Below, in pieces: positions 1-6,329 of a stretch of 64,000 nt of DNA. The notes under the pieces are model-generated. The model searched no databases and was not told the DNA's origin. It saw only the letters and a list, made by a program, of their open reading frames with translations. Both the position numbers and the translations under genes were made by a program. Origin of the DNA: Dehalococcoidia bacterium (GTDB taxonomy: Bacteria > Chloroflexota > Dehalococcoidia > Lucifugimonadales > GCA-002694895); the NCBI GenBank assembly GCA_029936815.1, contig JAPYRX010000002.1, positions 1-64,000 on the forward strand. Direction: 5' to 3'. How positions within the stretch are numbered: the first letter of the stretch is position 1; each line of letters starts with the position of its first letter.

Positions 1-1542
1 TTCTTTATTTGCAAAAGCTAAGCTCCATCCCCAATTATTTGGATCTGTAATTAATATAGAAAATTTCGATGTATTTCCTAAAAAATTGTTTTGATGAGTT
101 AAATTAAAATTTTGTCCCGGTCGCAATTCAAGCACTTTACTTTCTCTGTATTTGCCGTTTTCTTCTAATTTGAAAACAACTTTCATTGGGGCACCAATTC
201 CAGAAAATAGAAATTGCCAATCTTCTTCAATTTTAATATTTTCTATAATTGTGTCCCCCCATCCATACTTGCTATATAACAAGTTTGAAGATTTAAACCC
301 TAAGTCTTCAGGATATACCATTGCTTTAGAATCTAATTCTGAATCTTTAATTCCATCAAACAATAATACATCTAGAGGATTATCACCAAACGGGTTTTCT
401 TCACCACTAATCATCCAACCCATCCCATTTGGAAGCCCTCTTCCTCTGTTCCAATCAAATCCAAAACTTTTACTTTCCCATCCTTCTTTAGGATTTCTAT
501 AAATATCACCAAATTCCGCAACTACTTCTTCGGAAAAAATAGCAGGTGCATATATCGTTCTTGGTTGCTTAATTAAAGAGAAAGCAATATGCGAAGATGC
601 TCCTTTGCTCCCAGCCATTTCGCTAAAAGACGGGACATACATATATGCTAATATATCTCCTTTCTTTACATATTGACCATTTGTAACAAGTATAAATTGT
701 TTATAGAAATCTTTTGGTTTGCCTATAATGCCAGGTATCATATAAGGTTCCATTTGATACAAGAATTCTATATAACTATTATCGTCTTTGGCTATTCTTA
801 AAGTAAAATTGTAAGCTACATGCCACCAAGCAGGATCTACGTCTGAGTGGTCAACCACATTATAGAATGATGATTCAGGTAAACTAACATAACCATCAGC
901 TACAGCATAGATAGGAGGGTAATCAGAAGGTTTTTTAGCATTAATCCACCTTTGATCTGTGTTTGAAAAATATACTTGAGCATCATTATGCGGCCTAGGA
1001 CTTCTTGCTCCAACATAAGGATGTCCTGCAATAACATCTTCAAAGTCAACAAAAAATCTATCGCTTTTATTTGTTGCAAAATAAGTTATATTCGGAAGGG
1101 ATTTTTCACTTTGTGATGTTGATGTTATGGCTTTTTGATTAGTATCAGTTGGATTTTTAGGTATAGCCATAGCATATTGTATTTGTGTTGTGGTATTTCT
1201 TATGCAAATATTTTTTTTATCAGACGGAATGTCTGCACATAGTTTTGATGGATCAAGACTGTTTGTCGTACCATTGTTGATTGCGTTTAAAATTTGAATT
1301 TTTATATATGAATCCAAGTCTACATCATTAGTAATTCTGTTGTTTAAATCAACATTCGATTTATCTTCTGGATTTTGTGATTGAGGTTGTTGGTCAGATT
1401 TACTTTCTGTATTTTTTTCTAGAGATTGAATTTTTGTACTTTTCAAATTTGAAGTTTGCGGAACAGAATTATCTGTTTGATTTGTATTTGAATTACAAGC
1501 AAAAACGACAAAGCAAAGTAAGAGTATAAAAGGTAATTTCAT
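1..1542 (-). CDS. exported lipoprotein with degenerate M23-like fold (partial, 3' end outside window)
   Basis: The frame is open from an ATG at 1542 to the window edge, giving 514 codons with no stop, so the C-terminus is missing. The N-terminus is a lipoprotein signal: M-K, a hydrophobic run, then VVFAC with the lipid-bearing Cys at residue 20. A Gln/Asn/Ser-rich linker follows to about residue 70. From about 175 to 325 the pattern suggests the duplicated hybrid motif fold of M23 peptidases: PHND (H185, D187), IYAVADGYV near 211, a GQYVKKGDILAYM stretch near 295, and SSHIAFSL (H318), where active enzymes have HxH. The second His is Ala, so it is probably not an active M23 peptidase. The family call is my pattern reading; the surface-lipoprotein call is firm. 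It faces the tRNA-Leu cassette region. Confidence 0.7.
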   Translation of the reverse strand, partial: MKLPFILLLCFVVFACNSNTNQTDNSVPQTSNLKSTKIQSLEKNTESKSDQQPQSQNPEDKSNVDLNNRITNDVDLDSYIKIQILNAINNGTTNSLDPSKLCADIPSDKKNICIRNTTTQIQYAMAIPKNPTDTNQKAITSTSQSEKSLPNITYFATNKSDRFFVDFEDVIAGHPYVGARSPRPHNDAQVYFSNTDQRWINAKKPSDYPPIYAVADGYVSLPESSFYNVVDHSDVDPAWWHVAYNFTLRIAKDDNSYIEFLYQMEPYMIPGIIGKPKDFYKQFILVTNGQYVKKGDILAYMYVPSFSEMAGSKGASSHIAFSLIKQPRTIYAPAIFSEEVVAEFGDIYRNPKEGWESKSFGFDWNRGRGLPNGMGWMISGEENPFGDNPLDVLLFDGIKDSELDSKAMVYPEDLGFKSSNLLYSKYGWGDTIIENIKIEEDWQFLFSGIGAPMKVVFKLEENGKYRESKVLELRPGQNFNLTHQNNFLGNTSKFSILITDPNNWGWSLAFANKE

Positions 1543-1594
1543 AAGAATGATGTTATATAAATTATGTTTAAAAAACAATATGCAATTTATCTAT

Positions 1595-1616
1595 GGTGCC
1601 ATTTGCGGTGCCATTT
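1595..1616. repeat. direct repeat pair GGTGCCATTT, candidate arm-type recombinase sites
   Basis: Two exact copies of GGTGCCATTT begin at 1595 and 1607, 12 bases apart, about 60 bases left of the first tRNA-Leu fragment. A comparable pair of a different sequence sits at the same distance left of the third fragment (4161-4181). About one helical turn of spacing fits tandem integrase arm-type sites. Function is inferred. Confidence 0.45.
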
Positions 1617-1676
1617 AACCATATAAGAAGATTGAAACACTTAAGAAATACGTCTCTTCAGCAATGGTTTACTGAA

Positions 1677-1736
1677 GGTAATGCCCAGGGGGAGACTCGA
1701 ACTCCCACGAACCTAAGTTCAACAGATTTTAAGTCT
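1677..1736 (-). repeat. tRNA-Leu(TAA) 3' fragment 1 (att-like remnant)
   Basis: These 60 bases match the 3' part of the intact tRNA-Leu(TAA) at 4792-4874 plus the five bases beyond its 3' end, from GGTAATGCCC through the T-arm and variable arm to the anticodon-loop/stem bases AAGTCT. The 5' half of the tRNA is not there. Patchy similarity farther right (TACCATTCC near 1767) may be decayed tRNA sequence. A fragment that stops at the anticodon loop is the classic displaced tRNA end left by a tyrosine recombinase. Confidence 0.85.
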
Positions 1737-1935
1737 TACGTATTCTACTTATATGCACTTAAATATACCATTCCCCCTAGGATAAACACTATCGAGATTT
1801 AGATGTGATTAAATACAATAAAAGCTTATAGTGGGAATTTGGTGGGAATAGTGGGAATTTTATTTTTTGACTTAATGCTTATAATTTAATTATGAATAAA
1901 AAGATTTAAATGATAAAAACCTTAGGTAGATTGTA
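1737..1935. other. cassette 1 leader: triple GTGGGAAT repeat and promoter-like block
   Basis: This non-coding stretch holds three copies of GTGGGAAT at 1831, 1842 and 1851, about one helical turn apart, which could be recombinase arm sites or an operator. It also holds a 22-base block at 1865-1886, with TTGACTTAATG followed by TATAAT, that recurs with one mismatch at 4404-4425 in cassette 3. TATAAT is a plausible -10 for the nuclease gene, with no good -35. Nothing else is recognisable. Confidence 0.5.
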
Positions 1936-3417
1936 ATGAAAAATACAATAACTAAACAAAATTATAAAAATCATATGACATGCCAAGCTATCAATCACTA
2001 TGATACCGGACAATCAATAGAACAATCTTATGTAGAAAATAACAGAAAAAAAGAAGGTATTGCTATTGAAGAAGAGTCAAAAAAATATTTTGGTGACTTA
2101 ATCGATTCAAATCACTTACATATAGAAATAAAAAACTATAGAAATATAACACTATACCAACCAGAAACAACTATTGAAGTTAAAGATACTAATATAAGAA
2201 TAACTAATAGAGCTGATTATTTATTTATTGATAAAGATGGAAATTATCATTTGATAGAAGTTAAAGGAAAAGCTAATCCCTACAAATCAAATGGTAAATT
2301 AGAAGATGAAATTAAACGTGATCTAAATTATCAAAGATATGTATTAGAAAAATCAAATATACCTATAAAATCTGTACATTTACTTTATCTCAACAAAAAT
2401 TGGATCAGGAAAGGGGCAATAAATATCAAAGAGTTGTTTCAAAAAGATGATGTTACTAATTTGTTGGAGTATCAATCATCTAATATTGAAGAAGAAATAA
2501 ACAAAATGATAAGTATAATCAAAAAGAACTCAAAGCCAACAAAAAAAATTAATAAAGGAAATTGTAGAGAATGCCCACATAAACAAAATTGTCATTTAGA
2601 AGAAGGGCTTACTGACGAAATTTTTGAAATACCCAATATAACCACTAAACAAATAAATAACTTAACAAATAATAAAATTAGCAACATTAAAGATGTCTCA
2701 AAATATCTTAAAATTAGTTCTGCTCAAGAATCATATATCCAAGTCACAAGTACAAAAAAACCAATAATAAATATTCAATCCATAAGAAATGAACTAAAAG
2801 ATTTTAAAGCAGAGGATCCTGTATATGCTTTAGATTACGAAACTCTCCAACCTCCTATACCTAAATGGGATGGGTTTAGTGCTTATCAACAAATCCCAAT
2901 GCAATACCATGTAAGTAAGCTAGACGAAAATCAGACAATTCATAGATATTATTTACATAATGAAAATTCAAATCCATTACCAAAACTTTTAAAGAATCTT
3001 GAATCTCAAATAGGAGATAAAGGATTAATTCTGGTCTATCACAAAAGATTTGAGCAAAAAAGAAATGATGAAATGGGTTTAATGTATCCTGAATATGCAT
3101 CATTTTTAGAGTCATTGAATAAAAGAATGTATGATTTAGAGGAAATATTCAAAAACTCCAAAGGTTACTATATACACCCAGATTTCAAAGGAAGATCTAC
3201 ATTGAAACTGGTTCTTCCAGTATTTAATAAAGAACAAACATATTCTGATATAAATATTTCAGGCGGTATGATAGCTCGGTATAAATGGCATGAGATGATA
3301 AGTGGCAATATAAGTGATACTGAGAAGAAAAAGATTTACAAAGATTTACTAGAATATTGCAAGTTAGATACAGAAGGTTTGTTAATCATATTCAAATCAT
3401 TGATACAATTAATTTAA
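1936..3417 (+). CDS. DUF2779 protein: Cas4-like Fe-S PD-(D/E)XK nuclease fused to DEDDy exonuclease-like domain
   Basis: The 493 aa product has two nuclease halves. The N-terminal half (about 1-230) resembles RecB/Cas4 nucleases: D94, then E108-V-K110 for the PD-(D/E)XK core, a downstream QRY-type motif (QRY at 133-135), and a Cas4-like cysteine set of C16 plus CRECPHKQNC (C210, C213, C219) that could hold a 4Fe-4S cluster. The C-terminal half (about 295-493) matches DUF2779: LDYET (D300, E302), a YHKRFE motif near 368, MYDLEEIF (D400) and YCKLDTEG (Y474, D478), a DEDDy-type exonuclease set. It is the only gene of its cassette, and its stop is followed at once by tRNA fragment 2. DUF2779 proteins are poorly characterised; a DNA-processing or defence role is inference. 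Translation start is ATG with a weak ribosome site. Confidence 0.82.
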   Translation: MKNTITKQNYKNHMTCQAINHYDTGQSIEQSYVENNRKKEGIAIEEESKKYFGDLIDSNHLHIEIKNYRNITLYQPETTIEVKDTNIRITNRADYLFIDKDGNYHLIEVKGKANPYKSNGKLEDEIKRDLNYQRYVLEKSNIPIKSVHLLYLNKNWIRKGAINIKELFQKDDVTNLLEYQSSNIEEEINKMISIIKKNSKPTKKINKGNCRECPHKQNCHLEEGLTDEIFEIPNITTKQINNLTNNKISNIKDVSKYLKISSAQESYIQVTSTKKPIINIQSIRNELKDFKAEDPVYALDYETLQPPIPKWDGFSAYQQIPMQYHVSKLDENQTIHRYYLHNENSNPLPKLLKNLESQIGDKGLILVYHKRFEQKRNDEMGLMYPEYASFLESLNKRMYDLEEIFKNSKGYYIHPDFKGRSTLKLVLPVFNKEQTYSDINISGGMIARYKWHEMISGNISDTEKKKIYKDLLEYCKLDTEGLLIIFKSLIQLI

Positions 3418-3474
3418 GGTAATGCCCAGTGCGAGACTCGAACTCGCACGAACCTAAGCTCGACAGATTTTAAG
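3418..3474 (-). repeat. tRNA-Leu 3' fragment 2 (att-like remnant, variant T-stem)
   Basis: It matches the intact tRNA-Leu(TAA) 3' part from GGTAATGCCC to the anticodon-loop TTTTAAG. The T-stem carries paired changes: GCGAG/CTCGC replaces GGGAG/CTCCC, so base pairing is kept. This argues that the fragment came from another functional tRNA-Leu, probably carried in by an element, and not from simple decay of the local copy. Confidence 0.85.
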
Positions 3475-3585
3475 TGTGTTTAAGCAGATATTACAGTCAA
3501 TATAAATGAATACAAACATTGTTAATTACTGAACAGAATTTAATTCGTCTGGTATCAAATCAATATAATTAATATCTATTTGTAA

Positions 3586-3605
3586 ATGGTCAAGATATGG
3601 TCAAG
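3586..3605. repeat. direct repeat pair ATGGTCAAG, left arm of cassette 2
   Basis: Two exact copies of ATGGTCAAG start at 3586 and 3597, 11 bases apart, between tRNA fragment 2 and the GNAT start. The same nonamer recurs at 4161 just beyond the GNAT gene. I infer recombinase arm-type sites; an operator for the cargo gene is an alternative. Confidence 0.5.
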
Positions 3606-3631
3606 GAATGTGCATGATGTAAAATACATTT

Positions 3632-4126
3632 ATGATTGAGATTAAAACAGATAGATTAATTTTAAAAAAACCTAAAAGCAAACAGGACATATTATCAATT
3701 GTTTCACAAATAGGAGATTGGGAAGTCGTTAAATGGTTGGCAATGGTTCCTTATCCCTATACTTACAATGATTGTGAAAGCTATTTGAAAGAAAGTAATA
3801 ACAATGAACTTGCTTTAAATATATTCTTAGATAATCAATTAATAGGCGGTGTAGGATTACATTTACATAATGATAATTATTATGAACTTGGCTATTGGTT
3901 AGGAAAAGATTATTGGGGAAAAGGTTATGCAACCGAATCAAGTAAATATTTATTAGAATATGCATTGGGAAAATTAGATTCACCTAAAATTAAATCAGGA
4001 TATTTTATAGATAATCTTCCATCAGGAAATGTTTTGAAAAAACTAGGATTTAAAGAAATAGGAATAGAAAAAAGATACTCTGATTCCATGAAAAAAGAAA
4101 TGGACATGATGAAAGTCATACTTTAA
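3632..4126 (+). CDS. GNAT family N-acetyltransferase (RimJ/RimL type)
   Basis: The 164 aa product is a complete single-domain GNAT. It opens with the strand IKTDRLILKKP typical of the RimJ/RimL subgroup, and carries the acetyl-CoA binding loop in GYWLGKDYWGKGYATES near residues 88-105, followed by an NLPSGNVLKKLGFKEIG segment, the conserved Asn and closing strand of the subgroup. Family members acetylate N-terminal or side-chain amines of proteins, antibiotics or small molecules; the substrate cannot be read here. It is the only gene of cassette 2 and may act as a resistance, toxin-modifying or housekeeping passenger. ATG start; no strong Shine-Dalgarno visible. Confidence 0.85.
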   Translation: MIEIKTDRLILKKPKSKQDILSIVSQIGDWEVVKWLAMVPYPYTYNDCESYLKESNNNELALNIFLDNQLIGGVGLHLHNDNYYELGYWLGKDYWGKGYATESSKYLLEYALGKLDSPKIKSGYFIDNLPSGNVLKKLGFKEIGIEKRYSDSMKKEMDMMKVIL

Positions 4127-4160
4127 TTCACAATCTTTTTTGTTCGTTTATTATTGGGAA

Positions 4161-4181
4161 ATGGTCAAGAAAATGGTAGAA
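4161..4181. repeat. ATGGTCAAG / ATGGTAGAAG repeat pair, right arm of cassette 2
   Basis: ATGGTCAAG at 4161-4169 is followed 12 bases on by the near copy ATGGTAGAAG. The position, about 60 bases left of tRNA fragment 3, mirrors the repeat pair left of fragment 1. Function as arm-type sites is inferred. Confidence 0.5.
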
Positions 4182-4242
4182 GCCTATAATTGCAGTCATT
4201 TTCTTGGATAGAAAAACATCTCTCTAGAGTCATTTTACTGAA

Positions 4243-4299
4243 GGAAATACCTAGGGCGAGACTCGAACTCCCACGAACCTAAGTTCAACAGATTTTAAG
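4243..4299 (-). repeat. tRNA-Leu 3' fragment 3 (att-like remnant, hybrid T-stem)
   Basis: It resembles the tRNA-Leu(TAA) 3' part from GGAAATACCT to TTTTAAG. One T-stem strand matches the intact gene (CTCCCAC on +) and the other matches fragment 2 (GCGAG on +), leaving a mismatch. The sequence just left of it (TTTTACTGAAGG) also matches that left of fragment 1 (TTTACTGAAGG). It therefore looks like a recombinant of two att versions, since decayed at the acceptor end. Confidence 0.8.
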
Positions 4300-4453
4300 A
4301 ATAAAGTGTTGGTCATTCAACTCCATAATATTAGATAACCATGTACCTGATCTGCTGAGCTGTTCATCATATTAAATAATAATGGATAATCCTAATGGTA
4401 CACTTTTGACTTAATGATTATAATTAGGTTATTTAATTTTATCTAGGAGCATT
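4300..4453. other. cassette 3 leader with block shared with cassette 1
   Basis: Non-coding. It holds the 22-base block at 4404-4425 with TATAAT at 4419-4424, a likely -10 for the TM2 gene, and two ATGG-headed short sequences at 4382 and 4395. A clear AGGAG ribosome site stands before the ATG at 4454. Confidence 0.45.
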
Positions 4454-4747
4454 ATGACTCAATCTCAAAAAATTAAAGATCTTGAAGAAAAGGTAAAAAT
4501 CAAAGAATTAGAATCAAAATTAGAATCTGGCCCATCTAGTGAAAAAGAATGGTTTATATTATTTATTTGTTGGTTTCTATTTGGTTTTTTTGGTGTTCAT
4601 AGATTTTATGCGGGTAGAATTGGTACTGGTATAATTTGGGCTCTTACATTTGCTTGTTTTGGGATAGGTTATTTGGTTGATTTTATCTTAATAGTTATGG
4701 GAAATTTTCGAGATTCCGAGCACAGAAAGATAACTTATAAAAAATAA
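4454..4747 (+). CDS. TM2 domain membrane protein
   Basis: The 97 aa product has a short charged, coiled-coil-like N-terminus (LEEKVKIKELESKLES) and then a TM2 domain from about residue 30: two hydrophobic helices joined by the hallmark FGVHRFYAGRIGTG turn, and a second helix FACFGIGYLVDFILIV. TM2 proteins are small inner-membrane proteins of mostly unknown function, common beside stress, defence or phage genes. AGGAG stands seven bases before the ATG. It is the sole gene of cassette 3; what it gives the host is unknown. Confidence 0.88.
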   Translation: MTQSQKIKDLEEKVKIKELESKLESGPSSEKEWFILFICWFLFGFFGVHRFYAGRIGTGIIWALTFACFGIGYLVDFILIVMGNFRDSEHRKITYKK

Positions 4748-4791
4748 GATATTTTAATTGAAATATATGAAGAAGTAAATAAATCAGGTAA

Positions 4792-4874
4792 TGCCCAGGG
4801 GGAGACTCGAACTCCCACGAACCTAAGTTCAACAGATTTTAAGTCTGCCGCGTCTACCATTCCGCCACCCGGGC
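4792..4874 (-). tRNA. tRNA-Leu(TAA)
   Basis: This 83-base gene reads on the minus strand with acceptor GCCCGGG pairing CCTGGGC (one G-T), discriminator A, anticodon stem GCAGA/TCTGT and loop CTTAAAA, giving anticodon TAA. It has the long variable arm of tRNA-Leu and T-stem GGGAG/CTCCC. CCA is not encoded; TTACC follows. Three copies of its 3' part lie at 1677, 3418 and 4243, marking it as an integration target. Confidence 0.95.
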
Positions 4875-4875
4875 T

Positions 4876-4952
4876 TGGAGGCGACGGGCGGATTCGAACC
4901 GCCGAATAAGGGTGTTGCAGACCCCTGCCTTAGACCACTTGGCCACGTCGCC
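4876..4952 (-). tRNA. tRNA-Cys(GCA)
   Basis: Minus-strand cloverleaf with acceptor GGCGACG/CGTCGCC, discriminator T as expected for Cys, anticodon stem GGGGT/ACCCT and loop CTGCAAC, giving anticodon GCA. Bases 4878-4876 read CCA, so the 3' end appears to be encoded, unlike the neighbouring Leu genes. The body without CCA is 4879-4952. Confidence 0.95.
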
Positions 4953-4966
4953 ATAATTTTTCACAC

Positions 4967-5051
4967 TGCCGAGGAGGAGACTCGAACTCCTACAGCCTTT
5001 AGGCTACAGCGCCCTCAACACTGCGTGTCTACCAAATTCCACCACCTCGGC
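4967..5051 (-). tRNA. tRNA-Leu(GAG)
   Basis: Minus-strand gene of 85 bases with acceptor GCCGAGG/CCTCGGC, discriminator A, anticodon stem CAGTG/CGCTG with loop TTGAGGG (anticodon GAG), a long variable arm with stem AGCC/GGCT, and T-stem GGAG/CTCC. It probably shares a transcript with the Cys and Leu(TAA) genes downstream. Confidence 0.93.
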
Positions 5052-5135
5052 GGCTCTAAATATCATTTGTATTTAGATAGAAACAAAATTATAGAAGAAT
5101 TGAGTACTCTTTGTCTATAAGAGATGTTTAGGAAT

Positions 5136-6329
5136 TTAGTTCAGCATATTTTTAAAAGGAAATTTAGGTTTTATTAAATTTTTGATTGTAAATCTAGTCA
5201 AATTAAATTTGTCTAATAGAGGGTCTTTTATGTTTTCAACTATTAATTCAGAGAGTAATTTACCAATTATTGGGGATAATTTGAATCCATGCCCACTAAA
5301 TCCAACTGCGTAAAACAATCCTTTGATTTTAGTAGATTTGCCAAGGATAGGATTTGCATCCGGAGTCATATCATACAGCGCAGCATGACCTCCTTTTAAA
5401 ATCGAGTCTTTAAATCTTGGCAACCGATTTTCAATTTTCAATTTATGATTCAAAATTATATTTTCATCAGCAGATTGATTATAAAAATCTGGAGATACTA
5501 TATCACTTTGTTCAAATCCTAATTCTTCACCGATTATATAACTGTTTCCATCATCAGGCCTCATGTAAGTACCGTTAACATAATCCATAAGACAATATTT
5601 GAATGGATCAAAATAGGAATTCGATTTTACTAAAGCTTGTTGAACCCTTAATGCAAAGATCGGAAGATTTTCATTAGTTGATTTATTAATATAATTAGCC
5701 CATGCTCCCGCGGCATTTACAACAATAGAAGTTTCAATTTTCCCTTTATCAGTTGTGACAGATTTAATCTTGTCATTTTTAACTTCGATTGATTCAACTT
5801 TAGTATGAGTAAATATTCCCACTCCATTGTTCAATGCTTCATTAGCAAAATAATATGTCGAGTCTACAGAATCGACATATCCTGCATTTGGCTCAAGAAA
5901 ACCAATTTCGACATTGCTTAAATTTATATTAGGAATTAATTTTTCGATTTGTTCAGTAGATAAAATTTCGAGATTTACACCATGATCTTGATTAAGCTTT
6001 ACATTTTGTTCTACTATTTCTTTATTTTCCTTAGAAAAAAGATATAATCTACCATTTTTATTTATTTTAATTTCAGTTTTTTCAAACAATTTTTTTGATT
6101 CCTTAGCCATTTCTATCAAAAAATCAGTTTGATAAAATTCTCTTATCATTGCTCCTGATTTATGAGTCGCTCCAGAAGACAATGAATTCATTTCAATCAA
6201 TGTAATAGAATTCACACCTTTTGTTGAAAGGAACATTGCTATGGAACAGCCAATGATACCGCCACCAATGATTACGACATCAGACTTGGTAGGTAAATTA
6301 TTTTGATTCAAAGTATCTTGCAATTTCAT
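5136..6329 (-). CDS. FAD-dependent oxidoreductase, DAO family
   Basis: The 397 aa product begins with a Rossmann FAD-binding motif (VVIIGGGIIGCSIAMFLS, residues about 18-35) and has the DAO-family layout: SSGATHKSGAMIREF after the second strand, a VNAAGAWA motif near 205, and a C-terminal GFSGHGFKLSPIIGKLLSEL closing the FAD site. Relatives oxidise secondary or primary amines of amino acids (sarcosine, glycine, D-amino acids, dimethylglycine), releasing an imine and H2O2 or passing electrons on. The substrate is not decidable. The start overlaps the upstream AIR-synthase-like gene by 32 bases, implying coupled translation; a downstream TTG is an alternative start. Confidence 0.85.
   Translation of the reverse strand: MKLQDTLNQNNLPTKSDVVIIGGGIIGCSIAMFLSTKGVNSITLIEMNSLSSGATHKSGAMIREFYQTDFLIEMAKESKKLFEKTEIKINKNGRLYLFSKENKEIVEQNVKLNQDHGVNLEILSTEQIEKLIPNINLSNVEIGFLEPNAGYVDSVDSTYYFANEALNNGVGIFTHTKVESIEVKNDKIKSVTTDKGKIETSIVVNAAGAWANYINKSTNENLPIFALRVQQALVKSNSYFDPFKYCLMDYVNGTYMRPDDGNSYIIGEELGFEQSDIVSPDFYNQSADENIILNHKLKIENRLPRFKDSILKGGHAALYDMTPDANPILGKSTKIKGLFYAVGFSGHGFKLSPIIGKLLSELIVENIKDPLLDKFNLTRFTIKNLIKPKFPFKNMLN

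Larger units (their letters stand above)
1677..3417. mobile_element. cassette 1 of the tRNA-Leu array (nuclease cargo)
   Basis: The segment lies between tRNA-Leu fragment 1 (1677) and fragment 2 (3418). It holds one gene, the DUF2779 nuclease, whose stop codon directly abuts fragment 2. Its left part has a triple GTGGGAAT repeat and a promoter-like block shared with cassette 3. No recombinase, replication or capsid gene is present. I infer a minimal integrated element or its remnant, mobilised by an integrase encoded elsewhere. Confidence 0.6.
3418..4242. mobile_element. cassette 2 of the tRNA-Leu array (GNAT cargo, arm-type repeats at both ends)
   Basis: This 825-base unit runs from tRNA fragment 2 to fragment 3. 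Its single gene, a GNAT acetyltransferase, is bracketed by the same short repeat: ATGGTCAAG twice at 3586-3605, then ATGGTCAAG plus ATGGTAGAAG at 4161-4181. Shared repeats inside both ends of an att-bounded unit are what arm-type integrase sites look like. No integrase is present. This is the clearest complete cassette of the three. Confidence 0.62.
4243..4791. mobile_element. cassette 3 of the tRNA-Leu array (TM2 cargo)
   Basis: The unit runs from tRNA fragment 3 to the 3' end of intact tRNA-Leu(TAA), about 550 bases, and has one small gene, a TM2-domain protein. It shares a 22-base upstream block with cassette 1 (4404-4425 versus 1865-1886). As the unit next to the intact tRNA, it would be the most recent integration if elements entered one after another. 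No mobility gene is present. Confidence 0.55.

Noticed and set aside
152-502. 116-codon plus-strand frame
   Set aside because: It lies wholly inside the minus-strand lipoprotein frame, which has a signal peptide and domain-like motifs.
1593-1802. 69-codon open frame through tRNA-Leu fragment 1
   Set aside because: Its peptide contains GETRTPT, the well-known spurious translation of tRNA sequence; it crosses the repeat pair and the tRNA fragment and has no ribosome site.
1831-1858. CRISPR array
   Set aside because: Repeats of 8-9 bases at one-turn spacing with no spacers of uniform length and no cas operon; the Cas4-like domain is part of a DUF2779 fusion.
4875-5120. 81-codon open frame on the plus strand
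   Set aside because: It runs antisense through the tRNA-Cys and tRNA-Leu(GAG) genes and reads as translated tRNA.
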